A stretch of DNA of 64,000 bases from G963678255 sp963678255 (GTDB lineage Bacteria; Cloacimonadota; Cloacimonadia; Cloacimonadales; WRIO01). Below the pieces are notes generated by a model. The model was not told the origin of the DNA and did no database searches. It was given only the letters and a program-made list of their open reading frames with translations. The stretch spans positions 1,777,114 to 1,841,113 of the forward strand of contig CAXXTW010000002.1 of assembly GCA_963678255.2 (NCBI GenBank), read 5' to 3'. Made by a program: the position numbers and the translations under genes. How positions within the stretch are numbered: position 1 is the first letter of the stretch; every line of letters starts with the position of its first letter. This document shows, one piece after another, positions 56,114 through 64,000 of the stretch.

Positions 56114-56733
56114 AGCTCATATCAGGCTGTTGCCTGTTTGGTAAAAATGAAACACCTTGTTTTGAGATTGTCCTTTTAAAAAATTGACATCTATTGGAGA
56201 AGATATGGATATTTCTTTGAGATAGTATTGTTCATTTCTTTTGTCTTGATACCTGGATATTTAATATATTTTATGGATTAATTAATTAAAATAGACAAAT
56301 ACACAAGGTGTTTCATAGGAGCTCATATCAGGCTGTTGCCTGTTTGGTAAAAATGAAACACCTAGTTTTGAGATTGTCCTTTTAAAAAATTGACATCTAT
56401 TGGAGAAGATATGGATATTTCTTTGAGATAGTAGTGTTCATTTCTTTTGTCTTGATACTTGGATATTTAATATATTTTATGGATTAATTAATTAAAATAG
56501 ACAAATACACAAGATGTTTCATAGGAGCTCATATCAGGCTGTTGCCTGTTTGGTAAAAATGAAACACCTTGTTTTGAGATTGTCCTTTTAAAAAATTGAC
56601 ATCTATTGGAGAAGATATGGATATTTCTTTGAGATAGTATTGTTCATTACTTTTGTCTTGATACCTGGATATTTAATATATTTTATGGATTAATTAATTA
56701 AAATAGACAAATACACAAGGTGTTTCATAGGAG

Positions 56734-56831
56734 ATAAGAGATAATATCGGCATTGATACCTTGTAGATAAGGTCAGTACTGGCAACACTGGCGTGTTGCA
56801 GATAATTGCAAATCTGAGATTTGCAGATAAA
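56734..56831. repeat. REP-like palindromes interrupting the array (1)
   Basis: Between units: ATAAGAGATAA, then GCAACAC/GTGTTGC (56782-56799) + AGATAA, then GCAAATCT/AGATTTGC (56808-56824) + AGATAAA. Each palindrome is followed by a GATAA tail. Confidence 0.7.
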
Positions 56832-57245
56832 AGCTCATATCAGGCTGTTGCCTGTTTGGTAAAAATGAAACACCTTGTTTTGAGATTGTCCTTTTAAAAA
56901 ATTGACATCTATTGGAGAAGATATGGATATTTCTTTGAGATAGTATTGTTCATTTCTTTTGTCTTGATACCTGGATATTTAATATATTTTATGGATTAAT
57001 TAATTAAAATAGACAAATACACAAGGTGTTTCATAGGAGCTCATATCAGGCTGTCGCCTGTTTGGTAAAAATGAAACACCTTGTTTTGAGATTGTCCTTT
57101 TAAAAAATTGACATCTATTGGAGAAGATATGGATATTTCTTTGAGATAGTATTGTTCATTTCTTTTGTCTTGATACCTGGATATTTAATATATTTTATGG
57201 ATTAATTAATTAAAATAGACAAATACACAAGGTGTTTCATAGGAG

Positions 57246-57294
57246 ATAAAAGATAAAATTACATGAATGTGTTGCAGATGTTGGCACAGATAAA
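57246..57294. repeat. REP-like spacer in the array (2)
   Basis: A short insert beginning ATAAAAGATAAAATTACATG and ending CACAGATAAA between two 206-bp units; same GATAA-type flanks as the other interruptions. Confidence 0.55.
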
Positions 57295-57385
57295 AGCTCA
57301 TATCAGGCTGTTGCCTGTTTGGTAAAAATGAAACACCTTGTTTTGAGATTGTCCTTTTAAAAAATTGACATCTATTGGAGAAGAT

Positions 57386-57874
57386 AATGGTAGTGCTGAC
57401 GCACTACAGATAATGGCAAATCGAGAATTTGCTGATAATAGATAAAAGTTAAGCTTCGTCGTTGGTGAATTGCTTTAACATGACAAAGATTAATAAATAT
57501 AATCTTCATTTCTTTTGTCTTGATACAAAATAAACGAACCAAAGAAAAAATCAAGCCCGGAAAACCCCTATCGAGGATCTTGATTTTCATCTCTTTTCAT
57601 TGAAATATCAATATCTGTATTTTTCTGATGGTATGCCATTTAATCTCCAGTCACTCTCAGGGACTCCGCCATAGCTTGCCAATGGGTAAGTTAATTTATG
57701 AGGTAAACCATTGTCTTATTTACGTTCAACCAAACAGGTATTGTGTGCAATTGAAGAGACGCAAAGCATTGCGTCTCTACGAGATATTATCAAAAATAAA
57801 AACAGAAAGAAATGTCAAGAAAATTCCATGAAACCGATGTTGGCAACACTGAAGTGTTGCAGATAATAGATAAA
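57386..57874. repeat. Longer non-unit segment with REP-like palindromes (3)
   Basis: It follows a truncated unit. Palindromes: GTAGTGC/GCACTAC (57390-57407), GCAAAT/ATTTGC (57416-57432), GAGACGCAA/TTGCGTCTC (57756-57777) and GCAACACT/AGTGTTGC (57843-57860), the latter running into AGATAATAGATAAA. The middle has no gene; on the minus strand 57608-57709 an open stretch encodes YPLASYGGVPESDWRLNG, unrecognised. Confidence 0.55.
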
Positions 57875-58906
57875 AGCTCATATCAGGCTGTCGCCTGTTT
57901 GGTAAAAATGAAACACCTTGTTTTGAGATTGTCCTTTTAAAAAATTGACATCTATTGGAGAAGATATGGATATTTCTTTGAGATAGTATTGTTCATTTCT
58001 TTTGTCTTGATACCTGGATATTTAATATATTTTATGGATTAATTAATTAAAATTGACAAATACACAAGGTGTTTCATAGGAGCTCATATCAGGCTGTTGC
58101 CTGTTTGGTAAAAATGAAACACCTAGTTTTGAGATTGTCCTTTTAAAAAATTGACATCTATTGGAGAAGATATGGATATTTCTTTGAGATAGTAGTGTTC
58201 ATTTCTTTTGTCTTGATACTTGGATATTTAATATATTTTATGGATTAATTAATTAAAATAGACAAATACACAAGATGTTTCATAGGAGCTCATATCAGGC
58301 TGTTGCCTGTTTGGTAAAAATGAAACACCTTGTTTTGAGATTGTCCTTTTAAAAAATTGACATCTATTGGAGAAGATATGGATATTTCTTTGAGATAGTA
58401 GTGTTCATTTCTTTTGTCTTGATACTTGGATATTTAATATATTTTATGGATTAATTAATTAAAATAGACAAATACACAAGATGTTTCATAGGAGCTCATA
58501 TCAGGCTGTTGCCTGTTTGGTAAAAATGAAACACCTTGTTTTGAGATTGTCCTTTTAAAAAATTGACATCTATTGGAGAAGATATGGATATTTCTTTGAG
58601 ATAGTATTGTTCATTACTTTTGTCTTGATACCTGGATATTTAATATATTTTATGGATTAATTAATTAAAATAGACAAATACACAAGGTGTTTCATAGGAG
58701 CTCATATCAGGCTGTCGCCTGTTTGGTAAAAATGAAACACCTTGTTTTGAGATTGTCCTTTTAAAAAATTGACATCTATTGGAGAAGATATGGATATTTC
58801 TTTGAGATAGTATTGTTCATTTCTTTTGTCTTGATACCTGGATATTTAATATATTTTATGGATTAATTAATTAAAATAGACAAATACACAAGGTGTTTCA
58901 TAGGAG

Positions 58907-58991
58907 ATAAGAGATAATATCGGCATTGATACCTTGTAGATAAAGTCAGTACTGGCAACACTGGCGTGTTGCAGATGTTGGCATAGATAAA
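58907..58991. repeat. REP-like palindromes in the array (4)
   Basis: Starts ATAAGAGATAATATCGG and includes GCAACAC/GTGTTGC (58955-58972), ending CATAGATAAA. Nearly the same as the interruption at 56734, so the block was duplicated. Confidence 0.65.
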
Positions 58992-59736
58992 AGCTCATAT
59001 CAGGCTGTTGCCTGTTTGGTAAAAATGAAACACCTTGTTTTGAGATTGTCCTTTTAAAAAATTGACATCTATTGGAGAAGATATGGATATTTCTTTGAGA
59101 TAGTATTGTTCATTACTTTTGTCTTGATACCTGGATATTTAATATATTTTATGGATTAATTAATTAAAATAGACAAATACACAAGGTGTTTCATAGGAGC
59201 TCATATCAGGCTGTTGCCTGTTTGGTAAAAATGAAACACCTTGTTTTGAGATTGTCCTTTTAAAAAATTGACATCTATTGGAGAAGATATGGATATTTCT
59301 TTGAGATAGTATTGTTCATTACTTTTGTCTTGATACCTGGATATTTAATATATTTTATGGATTAATTAATTAAAATAGACAAATACACAAGGTGTTTCAT
59401 AGGAGCTCATATCAGGCTGTTGCCTGTTTGGTAAAAATGAAACACCTAGTTTTGAGATTGTCCTTTTAAAAAATTGACATCTATTGGAGAAGATATGGAT
59501 ATTTCTTTGAGATAGTAGTGTTCATTTCTTTTGTCTTGATACTTGGATATTTAATATATTTTATGGATTAATTAATTAAAATAGACAAATACACAAGATG
59601 TTTCATAGGAGCTCATATCAGGCTGTTGCCTGTTTGGTAAAAATGAAACACCTTGTTATATCTCTGTAAAAATCAAAATATTTTTGACAATTAGTATCAA
59701 AATGTTGTATTTATGATCAAAAAGGAGGGACTTAAA

Positions 59737-60232
59737 ATGAGAAAAAAAAATGAGAAAATTGAATCAGCATCTAACGAAATTTCAGTAATCAATCATCACT
59801 CTGCAGGAATCGATATTGGTTCCAAAGAAAATTGGGTAAGTGTATCTCCTACTATTTGTGAAGATCATATACGCAAATTTGGTTCTTATACCTGCGATTT
59901 AAATGCTATAGCTGATTGGTTAACTTCTTGCAAAGTAACATCAGTGGCAATGGAATCAACCGGAATCTATTGGATTCCCCTCTATGAAATACTTGAATCA
60001 AGAGGTTTTAAATTAAGTTTATGCAATGCAAAACATGTTAAAAATGCACCAGGTAGAAAGAAAACAGATAAATTTGATTGTGATTGGCTGAGAAAATTAC
60101 ATTCCTATGGTCTCCTAACACCCTCATTTATTCCGGAGAAGAATATACGAGAAATAAAAGCATTAACTCGTTATAGAGACAAATTAGTTAAAGAGAATAA
60201 CATACATATCCAGCATATGCAAAAAGCCTTAA
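59737..60232 (+). pseudogene. IS110 transposase, 5' part (DEDD RuvC-like domain)
   Basis: Start ATG 59737 with GGAGGG upstream (59724-59729); TTG/ATG at 59713 is less likely. Encodes the N-terminal RuvC-like DEDD recombinase domain: HSAGIDIGSKENWVSVS (first Asp), VAMESTGIYWIPLYE (Glu), KTDKFDCDWL (Asp pair) and ALTRYRDKLV. The frame is cut at 60232 by the IS1634-type insertion, and the remaining codons to 60300 belong to the insert. IS110 recombinases act with a bridge RNA. Confidence 0.92.
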
Positions 60233-62352
60233 CCCATCTTTACCACTCAAACAAAGATTTTAAACTTTTTTTCATTAATCCTTCAAAACAAGTTAATTGA
60301 TAGCAGTTAACTAATGCGTAAAACGCCTCACTAAGCAACGATCTCTGTCTTAGACGACTTTATGTTCAGAATAATGAAAAAAATATAGCAAGAAAAGTCA
60401 AATGTAGTGCCCCAAATACAAATATAATACTTGACAAATAATCAGCAAAAATATAATTTGATTACATTATGTATATAAGAGATTTAAAAAAAGGTAATAA
60501 GATTATTTTTAGACTCGTAGAGTCATACAGAGGACCAAATGGTCCAAGACAGAGGACTGTTTTAACTTTTAATGAGTTAAATTTACCTAAAGAACAATGG
60601 AAAGAATTAGCTAATATTGTTGAAATGCTACTTTCAGGTCAAACTTTCATCAATAACAATACAGATATTATAGATAAAGCCGAGAATATCGTTAAACTTA
60701 TCAAAAGAAAAACAATTTTAAAAGTAGAAAATCAATATGATAAGGTAGAAATAGTTGAGAAAGATATTCAAAATGTGGATTTAAACAGTCTAAAACATAC
60801 AGAAGTCCGTTCAATTGGAGCAGAACACGTGGCTCTGTCTGTATATAAGGAATTAGAAATAGATAAGGTACTTAAAGAAAATGGATTTTCAGAGCACCAA
60901 AGAGAAGTTGCAGCTTTATCAATAATCGGAAGACTTGTTTATCCTGAAAGTGAGAAGTCAACAAGAGAATGGGCAATTAACAAATCAGGACTGGACTCCT
61001 TATTAAATACTTCATTTTCAAAATTATCAAATAACTCACTTTACCGAATAACAGATAAACTCTATTCATTAAAAGAAACCCTAGAAAGTCATTTGATTGA
61101 AAAAGAGCGTAGTCTATTAAATTTAAAAGAGAAATTAGTTTTATTTGATTTAACCAATACGTATTTTGAAGGTAATTGTTCATCAATACCAGGCGCAAAA
61201 TTTGGTTTATCAAAAGAGAAAAGAAAAGATTGTCGATTATTGACATTAGGCTTTATCATAGATGAGAATGGTTTTCCAAAAACATGCAAAGTAATGGAAG
61301 GAAACCAAAGTGAGCCATCTTCTTTAGTTGATATGATTAAGCAACTGGAAGAAGCAAGTAATGAAAAAGACCGTTTGTTTAAAGATAAAATAGTCGTAAT
61401 TGATGCAGGAATATCTTCAGAATCTAATTTAAAATACTTGTCTGATCAAGGCTATCATTACATCTGTGTTGCGAAAAATAAACCTTTCAGTTGTGAAGAA
61501 ATTAACCAGTTAGAAGCTTCAGATATTTTTTCAACCCAAGACAAAGAGATTAAGGCAACCATTCTAAAAAAAGAGGATGAGACATATTTATACTGTGTGA
61601 GTCCAATGAAAAAAGTAAAAGAGCAATCAATGCTTGAAAGTTTTACAAAAAAATATATTCGTGATTTAGAATTATTGAAAGAATCCCTGGCAAAGAAAAA
61701 AACGGTTAAATCGTATGATAAAATATTAGAAAAATTGGGCAGATTAAAAGAAAAACACAAATCGATCTCGAGATTTATTGTAGTGGATATTGAACAAGAA
61801 GATAATCTTGTTCAAAGTATATTCTGGGAAAACACATATTCTGATCAAAAGGACTTTTCTTATAACGGTTCCTATTTTCTAAGAACCAATCTGAATAATT
61901 TTAATGAACAGGAATTATGGAATATCTACTCAACACTAACAAACATAGAATATTCATTCAGATGCCTTAAAAGTGAGTTAGCATTTAGACCTGTTTATCA
62001 CAAAATACAGGTAAGGGCGGAGAGTCATTTATTTATAGCAGTATTAGCCTATCATATTTTGAATGTTATCCGGGCCAAATTAAAGGCTCATGACATAAAT
62101 TTTTCATGGAATAAAACCAGAGAACTGTTATCAACACATAACCTTATTACAACAGAGATGAAAACAGAAGATTCAAAAATAATAACTATTGTTCAGCCTT
62201 CAGATGCAAATGAGATACAAAAAAGAATATATAAGGCTTTAAACATCAAAATAAACCCAATAAATAGAAAGATAATTAAGTTGCCGTAGTGCCCCGCACT
62301 TTTAATTATGTATATTTTACAATGACTTACGATAAATTATGGTAAAGATGGG
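60233..62352 (+). mobile_element. Complete IS1634-type element (2120 bp) in the IS110 transposase
   Basis: Perfect terminal inverted repeats of at least 13 bp: left CCCATCTTTACCA and right TGGTAAAGATGGG. The flanking TTAA (60229-60232 and 62353-62356) is a 4-bp target duplication; the family usually shows 5-6 bp, so TTAA is worth noting. The other copies in the window also abut TTAA. Contains one transposase gene and a promoter-like TTGACA near 60433. Confidence 0.92.
60469..62289 (+). CDS. IS1634-family transposase
   Basis: 606-aa DDE transposase. N-terminal MYIRDLKKGNKIIFRLVESYRGPNGPRQRTVL matches the family opening. Catalytic residues fit the DDE pattern: Asp in LFDLTNTYFEG near residue 227, Asp in VVIDAGISSES near residue 310, and Glu in the C-terminal NIEYSFRCLKSELAFRPVYH block. 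Full length and undamaged, so it is potentially active. No clear ribosome site; a possible promoter TTGACA/TATAAT (15-bp spacing) lies at 60432-60458. A 99%-like partial copy lies at 46494-47000, showing recent mobility. Confidence 0.93.
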   Translation: MYIRDLKKGNKIIFRLVESYRGPNGPRQRTVLTFNELNLPKEQWKELANIVEMLLSGQTFINNNTDIIDKAENIVKLIKRKTILKVENQYDKVEIVEKDIQNVDLNSLKHTEVRSIGAEHVALSVYKELEIDKVLKENGFSEHQREVAALSIIGRLVYPESEKSTREWAINKSGLDSLLNTSFSKLSNNSLYRITDKLYSLKETLESHLIEKERSLLNLKEKLVLFDLTNTYFEGNCSSIPGAKFGLSKEKRKDCRLLTLGFIIDENGFPKTCKVMEGNQSEPSSLVDMIKQLEEASNEKDRLFKDKIVVIDAGISSESNLKYLSDQGYHYICVAKNKPFSCEEINQLEASDIFSTQDKEIKATILKKEDETYLYCVSPMKKVKEQSMLESFTKKYIRDLELLKESLAKKKTVKSYDKILEKLGRLKEKHKSISRFIVVDIEQEDNLVQSIFWENTYSDQKDFSYNGSYFLRTNLNNFNEQELWNIYSTLTNIEYSFRCLKSELAFRPVYHKIQVRAESHLFIAVLAYHILNVIRAKLKAHDINFSWNKTRELLSTHNLITTEMKTEDSKIITIVQPSDANEIQKRIYKALNIKINPINRKIIKLP

Positions 62353-63189
62353 TTAACTCTAATGAACTTTTATCTTCATCAAGTCATTTCTGACATTACT
62401 GGCAAGACAGGAATGAGTATAATAAAAGCAATACTTTCAGGAGAGACAAATCCTGAAGTTCTTGTGTCATATAAAAAGAAAGGTGTAAAAAAAAGTAATG
62501 AAGAGATCATTAAAGCATTGAGTGGTAGTCTGCAATTTGAACAACTGTACATTCTCAAACAGGCAGTAAATTTTTATGAATTTTTCTTATCAAAAATTGA
62601 AGAGACAGATTCACAGATTAATAATTTATTTATATTAATGAGTCAACCAATTGATGAGGACAATATTTCAATTGAAGAAAATGATAGTAATGATATTAAT
62701 CATAACATCGTTCAAGCAATAGGTGTTGACTTATGTGAGATACCTGGTCTTAATATACTATCAGTAGAAAAGTTAATTGGAGAGACAGGCTTTGATATGA
62801 GTAAATGGAAAAATAGTAAAAATTTTACATCTTGGCTTGGATTATCTCCGAATCATAGAATAACCGGAGGGACAGTTTTTCAAAATAGTACAAATAAAGT
62901 TCAAAGTAATGCAGCTTCAATTTTTCGACAATGTGCAACTACATTGAGAAACAGCCATAGTTATTTAGGTGCATTTTTCCGTAAAAAGATGGCACAAATT
63001 GGTTATCAGAAGGCAATAACAGCTACAGGCAGAAAAATAGCAGTTATCTATTATACAATGATTCGATATAAAAAACCCTATTCTGAATTAGGAGAAAATT
63101 TTTATGAAGAATTGAATAGAAAGAAAATGGAAGATAACTTTAAAAAATTGGCAAAAAAACTTGGTTATGAAATCAAACAAGTAGTTTAA
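62353..63189 (+). pseudogene. IS110 transposase, 3' part (Transposase_20 domain)
   Basis: After the TTAA the frame goes on as LTLMNFYLHQVISDITGKTGM..., then LCEIPGLNILSVEKLIGETG and NFTSWLGLSPNHRITGG, with the conserved tail ASIFRQCATTLRNSHSYLGAFFRKKMAQIGYQKAITATGRKIAVIYYTM. This is the IS116/IS110/IS902 domain that holds the catalytic Ser of these recombinases. Together with 59737-60232 it gives one frame of 443 codons (442 aa) when the insert is removed. A stand-alone ATG at 62362 would start a 275-aa product. Confidence 0.9.
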
Positions 63190-63194
63190 TTAAA

Positions 63195-63356
63195 AAAATA
63201 TTTTGCAAAAGGCCGTTTTATCATTGGTGGATAAATCCCCGTATAGGAGCTTGGTTGCTTATGCTTTTTTGTTTTGATAACTGGTGAGATATTTGAAAAA
63301 ATATTATCCCGAATAGGAGATTAAATAGATTTAATAGCATAAGTGCAAAATATTTT
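63195..63356 (+). ncRNA. Candidate IS110 bridge RNA (right-end non-coding region)
   Basis: AAAATATTTTGCA (63195-63207) pairs perfectly with TGCAAAATATTTT (63344-63356), enclosing about 136 nt. Inside, CTTATGC (63258-63264) pairs with GCATAAG (63337-63343). Loop segments contain ATAGGAGCT (63243-63251) and ATAGGAGAT (63313-63321). IS1111-group elements are known to carry their guide RNA in the right end, so this is the logical place; no transcript is shown. Confidence 0.5.
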
Positions 63357-63443
63357 ATATCATAAAACAATAAAATTATAGTTAAATAAGGATTTTATAT
63401 TAGATAGAATTAAATAAGACAAATACACAAGGTGTTTCATAGG

Positions 63444-63906
63444 AGCTCATATCAGGCTGTTGCCTGTTTGGTAAAAATGAAACACCTAGTTTTGAGATTG
63501 TCCTTTTAAAAAATTGACATCTATTGGAGAAGATATGGATATTTCTTTGAGATAGTAGTGTTCATTTCTTTTGTCTTGATACTTGGATATTTAATATATT
63601 TTATGGATTAATTAATTAAAATAGACAAATACACAAGATGTTTCATAGGAGCTCATATCAGGCTGTCGCCTGTTTGGTAAAAATGAAACACCTTGTTTTG
63701 AGATTGTCCTTTTAAAAAATTGACATCTATTGGAGAAGATATGGATATTTCTTTGAGATAGTATTGTTCATTACTTTTGTCTTGATACCTGGATATTTAA
63801 TATATTTTATGGATTAATTAATTAAAATAGACAAATACACAAGGTGTTTCATAGGAGATAATAGATAAGAGCTTATATCAGGCTGTTGCCTGTTTGGTAA
63901 AAATAT
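63444..63906 (+). repeat. 206-bp units (right part of the array)
   Basis: Two complete units (63444, 63650) in the same orientation, then the flank ATAATAGATAAG, then a third partial, diverged head at 63870 (GCTTATATCAGG ... AAAAATATAACACT). It ends the array before an AT-rich stretch and the next IS1634-type copy. Confidence 0.88.
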
Positions 63907-63983
63907 AACACTATTTTGATATTTCCAATAGCAACAAGATTGTATTGGTATTTATAATTTGATAGAATAATTGTCATAATTAA

Positions 63984-64000
63984 CCCATCTTTACCATAAT
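63984..64000 (-). mobile_element. Start of another IS1634-type copy, reaching the window edge
   Basis: CCCATCTTTACCATAAT from 63984 is the reverse complement of the right end of the complete copy (the left end continues CCACTC instead). TTAA precedes it at 63980-63983. So an inverted copy begins here, its 3' end first. Confidence 0.75.

Larger units (their letters stand above)
56114..59609 (+). repeat. Tandem array of 206-bp units (left part)
   Basis: Units start (at AGCTCATATC) at 56114, 56320, 56526, 56832, 57038, 57295 (cut at about 57385), 57875, 58081, 58287, 58493, 58699, 58992, 59198 and 59404; spacing is exactly 206 bp except where other DNA is inserted. Each unit has a left part ending ATGAAACACCTTGTT, a middle about 130 bp with TTGACA and a TTAATTAATTAA stretch, and a right part CAAGGTGTTTCATAGG. 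The 13-bp arms CAAGGTGTTTCAT and ATGAAACACCTTG from neighbouring units face each other, with an inner hairpin CAGGC/GCCTG. There are no long coding frames in the unit. The ends match those of the IS110 element (see findings), so I read these as MITE-like elements. Confidence 0.9.
59612..63443 (+). mobile_element. IS110/IS1111-type element, interrupted by an IS1634-type element
   Basis: I place the ends at the AG dinucleotides at 59610-59611 and 63444-63445. Left end: CTCATATCAGG...ATGAAACACCTTGTT (about 47 bp) and right end: AGACAAATACACAAGG...TTTCATAGG (about 28 bp) are those of the 206-bp units; homology to the units ends near 59657 and starts again near 63417. Subterminal inverted repeats of 13 bp (ATGAAACACCTTG / CAAGGTGTTTCAT) fit the IS1111 subgroup, which has no terminal inverted repeats. 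Without the 2124-bp insert (IS plus one TTAA) it measures 1708 bp, a normal IS110 size. It carries one transposase (now in two pieces) and about 250 bp of non-coding right end. Confidence 0.8.

Noticed and set aside
55889..56179. ORF of 96 codons ending in the array
   Set aside because: It runs from decayed IS DNA into the repeat; no ribosome site and no protein-like composition.
56400..56460. A coding mini-ORF (ATG GAT ATT TCT...) in each 206-bp unit
   Set aside because: It reads only six codons to a stop (MDISLR) and, despite an upstream GGAG, there is no sign of selection on it.
57372..57590. 72-codon minus-strand ORF and 57628-57831 plus-strand ORF in the array gap
   Set aside because: They cross palindromes and unit fragments; no ribosome site or recognised protein.
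56114..59659. CRISPR array
   Set aside because: The repeated unit is 206 bp, there are no unique 30-40 bp spacers between short repeats, and no cas genes are in the window.
59612..63443. Simple insertion of IS110 into the middle of a 206-bp unit
   Set aside because: That reading would require loss of about 127 bp of the unit at the insertion point; ends placed at the unit junction explain both flanks with no loss.
45327..64000. A tRNA-bounded integrative element with att sites
   Set aside because: No integrase and no second copy of the tRNA 3' end are seen here, so an att-type element cannot be supported.

Overview
The window is about 64 kb of AT-rich bacterial DNA. It looks like a member of the FCB superphylum (Fibrobacterota-Chlorobiota-Bacteroidota and relatives). 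A low-GC candidate phylum such as Cloacimonadota or Delongbacteria is my best guess, not a proof. The pointers are a giant SprA-like outer-membrane translocon, a PorV/PorQ-like barrel, FlgD-Ig-type C-terminal domains, a Wzi-like barrel, FlhA, and RecG/PriA/CoaX housekeeping genes.

Region 1 (1-45.2 kb) is a dense, ordinary chromosome. It opens with the 3' end of an MltB-like lytic transglycosylase, then recG, three glycosyltransferases, priA, an outer-membrane barrel, a metallo-beta-lactamase-fold hydrolase and an FtsB/DivIC-like protein, and closes on a bidirectional terminator. A leftward operon follows: yggT, divIVA, purine nucleoside phosphorylase, dksA-like, lspA, an OB-fold/FlgD-Ig secreted protein and a PorV-like barrel. 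After a 730-bp non-coding divide come coaX and a 2062-aa SprA homologue, an M20 amidohydrolase, a membrane zinc peptidase, a response-regulator/PP2C phosphatase, a tldE/tldD pair, thioredoxin and several hypotheticals. The stretch ends with a degenerate M28-like lipoprotein, a multi-HhH ComEA-like protein, a Cys-rich 52-aa protein, an HDOD protein, rsmD, cysS, flhA, an FHA-domain protein, two secreted unknowns and a methyltransferase.

Region 2 (45.3-55.5 kb) starts at tRNA-Arg(CCG) and looks like a genomic island. It holds an IS21 graveyard (broken istB, IS ends, a 3' scrap of an IS1634-type element). Next comes a two-gene helicase operon: an SF1 UvrD/HelD-like 1294-aa protein with a beta-propeller-like N-terminus, overlapping a 682-aa Upf1-like helicase. 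I consider this a candidate undescribed defence or DNA-processing system. An orphan RHS tip cassette with two membrane proteins that may be immunity factors completes the island.

Region 3 (55.6-64 kb) is the most unusual part. A tandem array of 206-bp units fills 56.1-59.6 kb and resumes at 63.4 kb. An IS110/IS1111-type element sits in the array as if it were one more unit: its outer about 47 bp (left) and about 28 bp (right) are the same as the ends of the 206-bp units, including a 13-bp subterminal inverted repeat. The 206-bp units therefore look like non-autonomous, MITE-like relatives of this IS110 element, piled head to tail. Wherever the array is interrupted, the junctions lie in GATAA-rich tails of small REP-like palindromes. 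The IS110 transposase gene is split by a complete 2120-bp IS1634-like element with a TTAA target duplication; removing the insert restores one 442-codon frame. A folded non-coding segment at the IS110 right end is a candidate bridge RNA. Another inverted IS1634-like copy begins in the last 17 bases.
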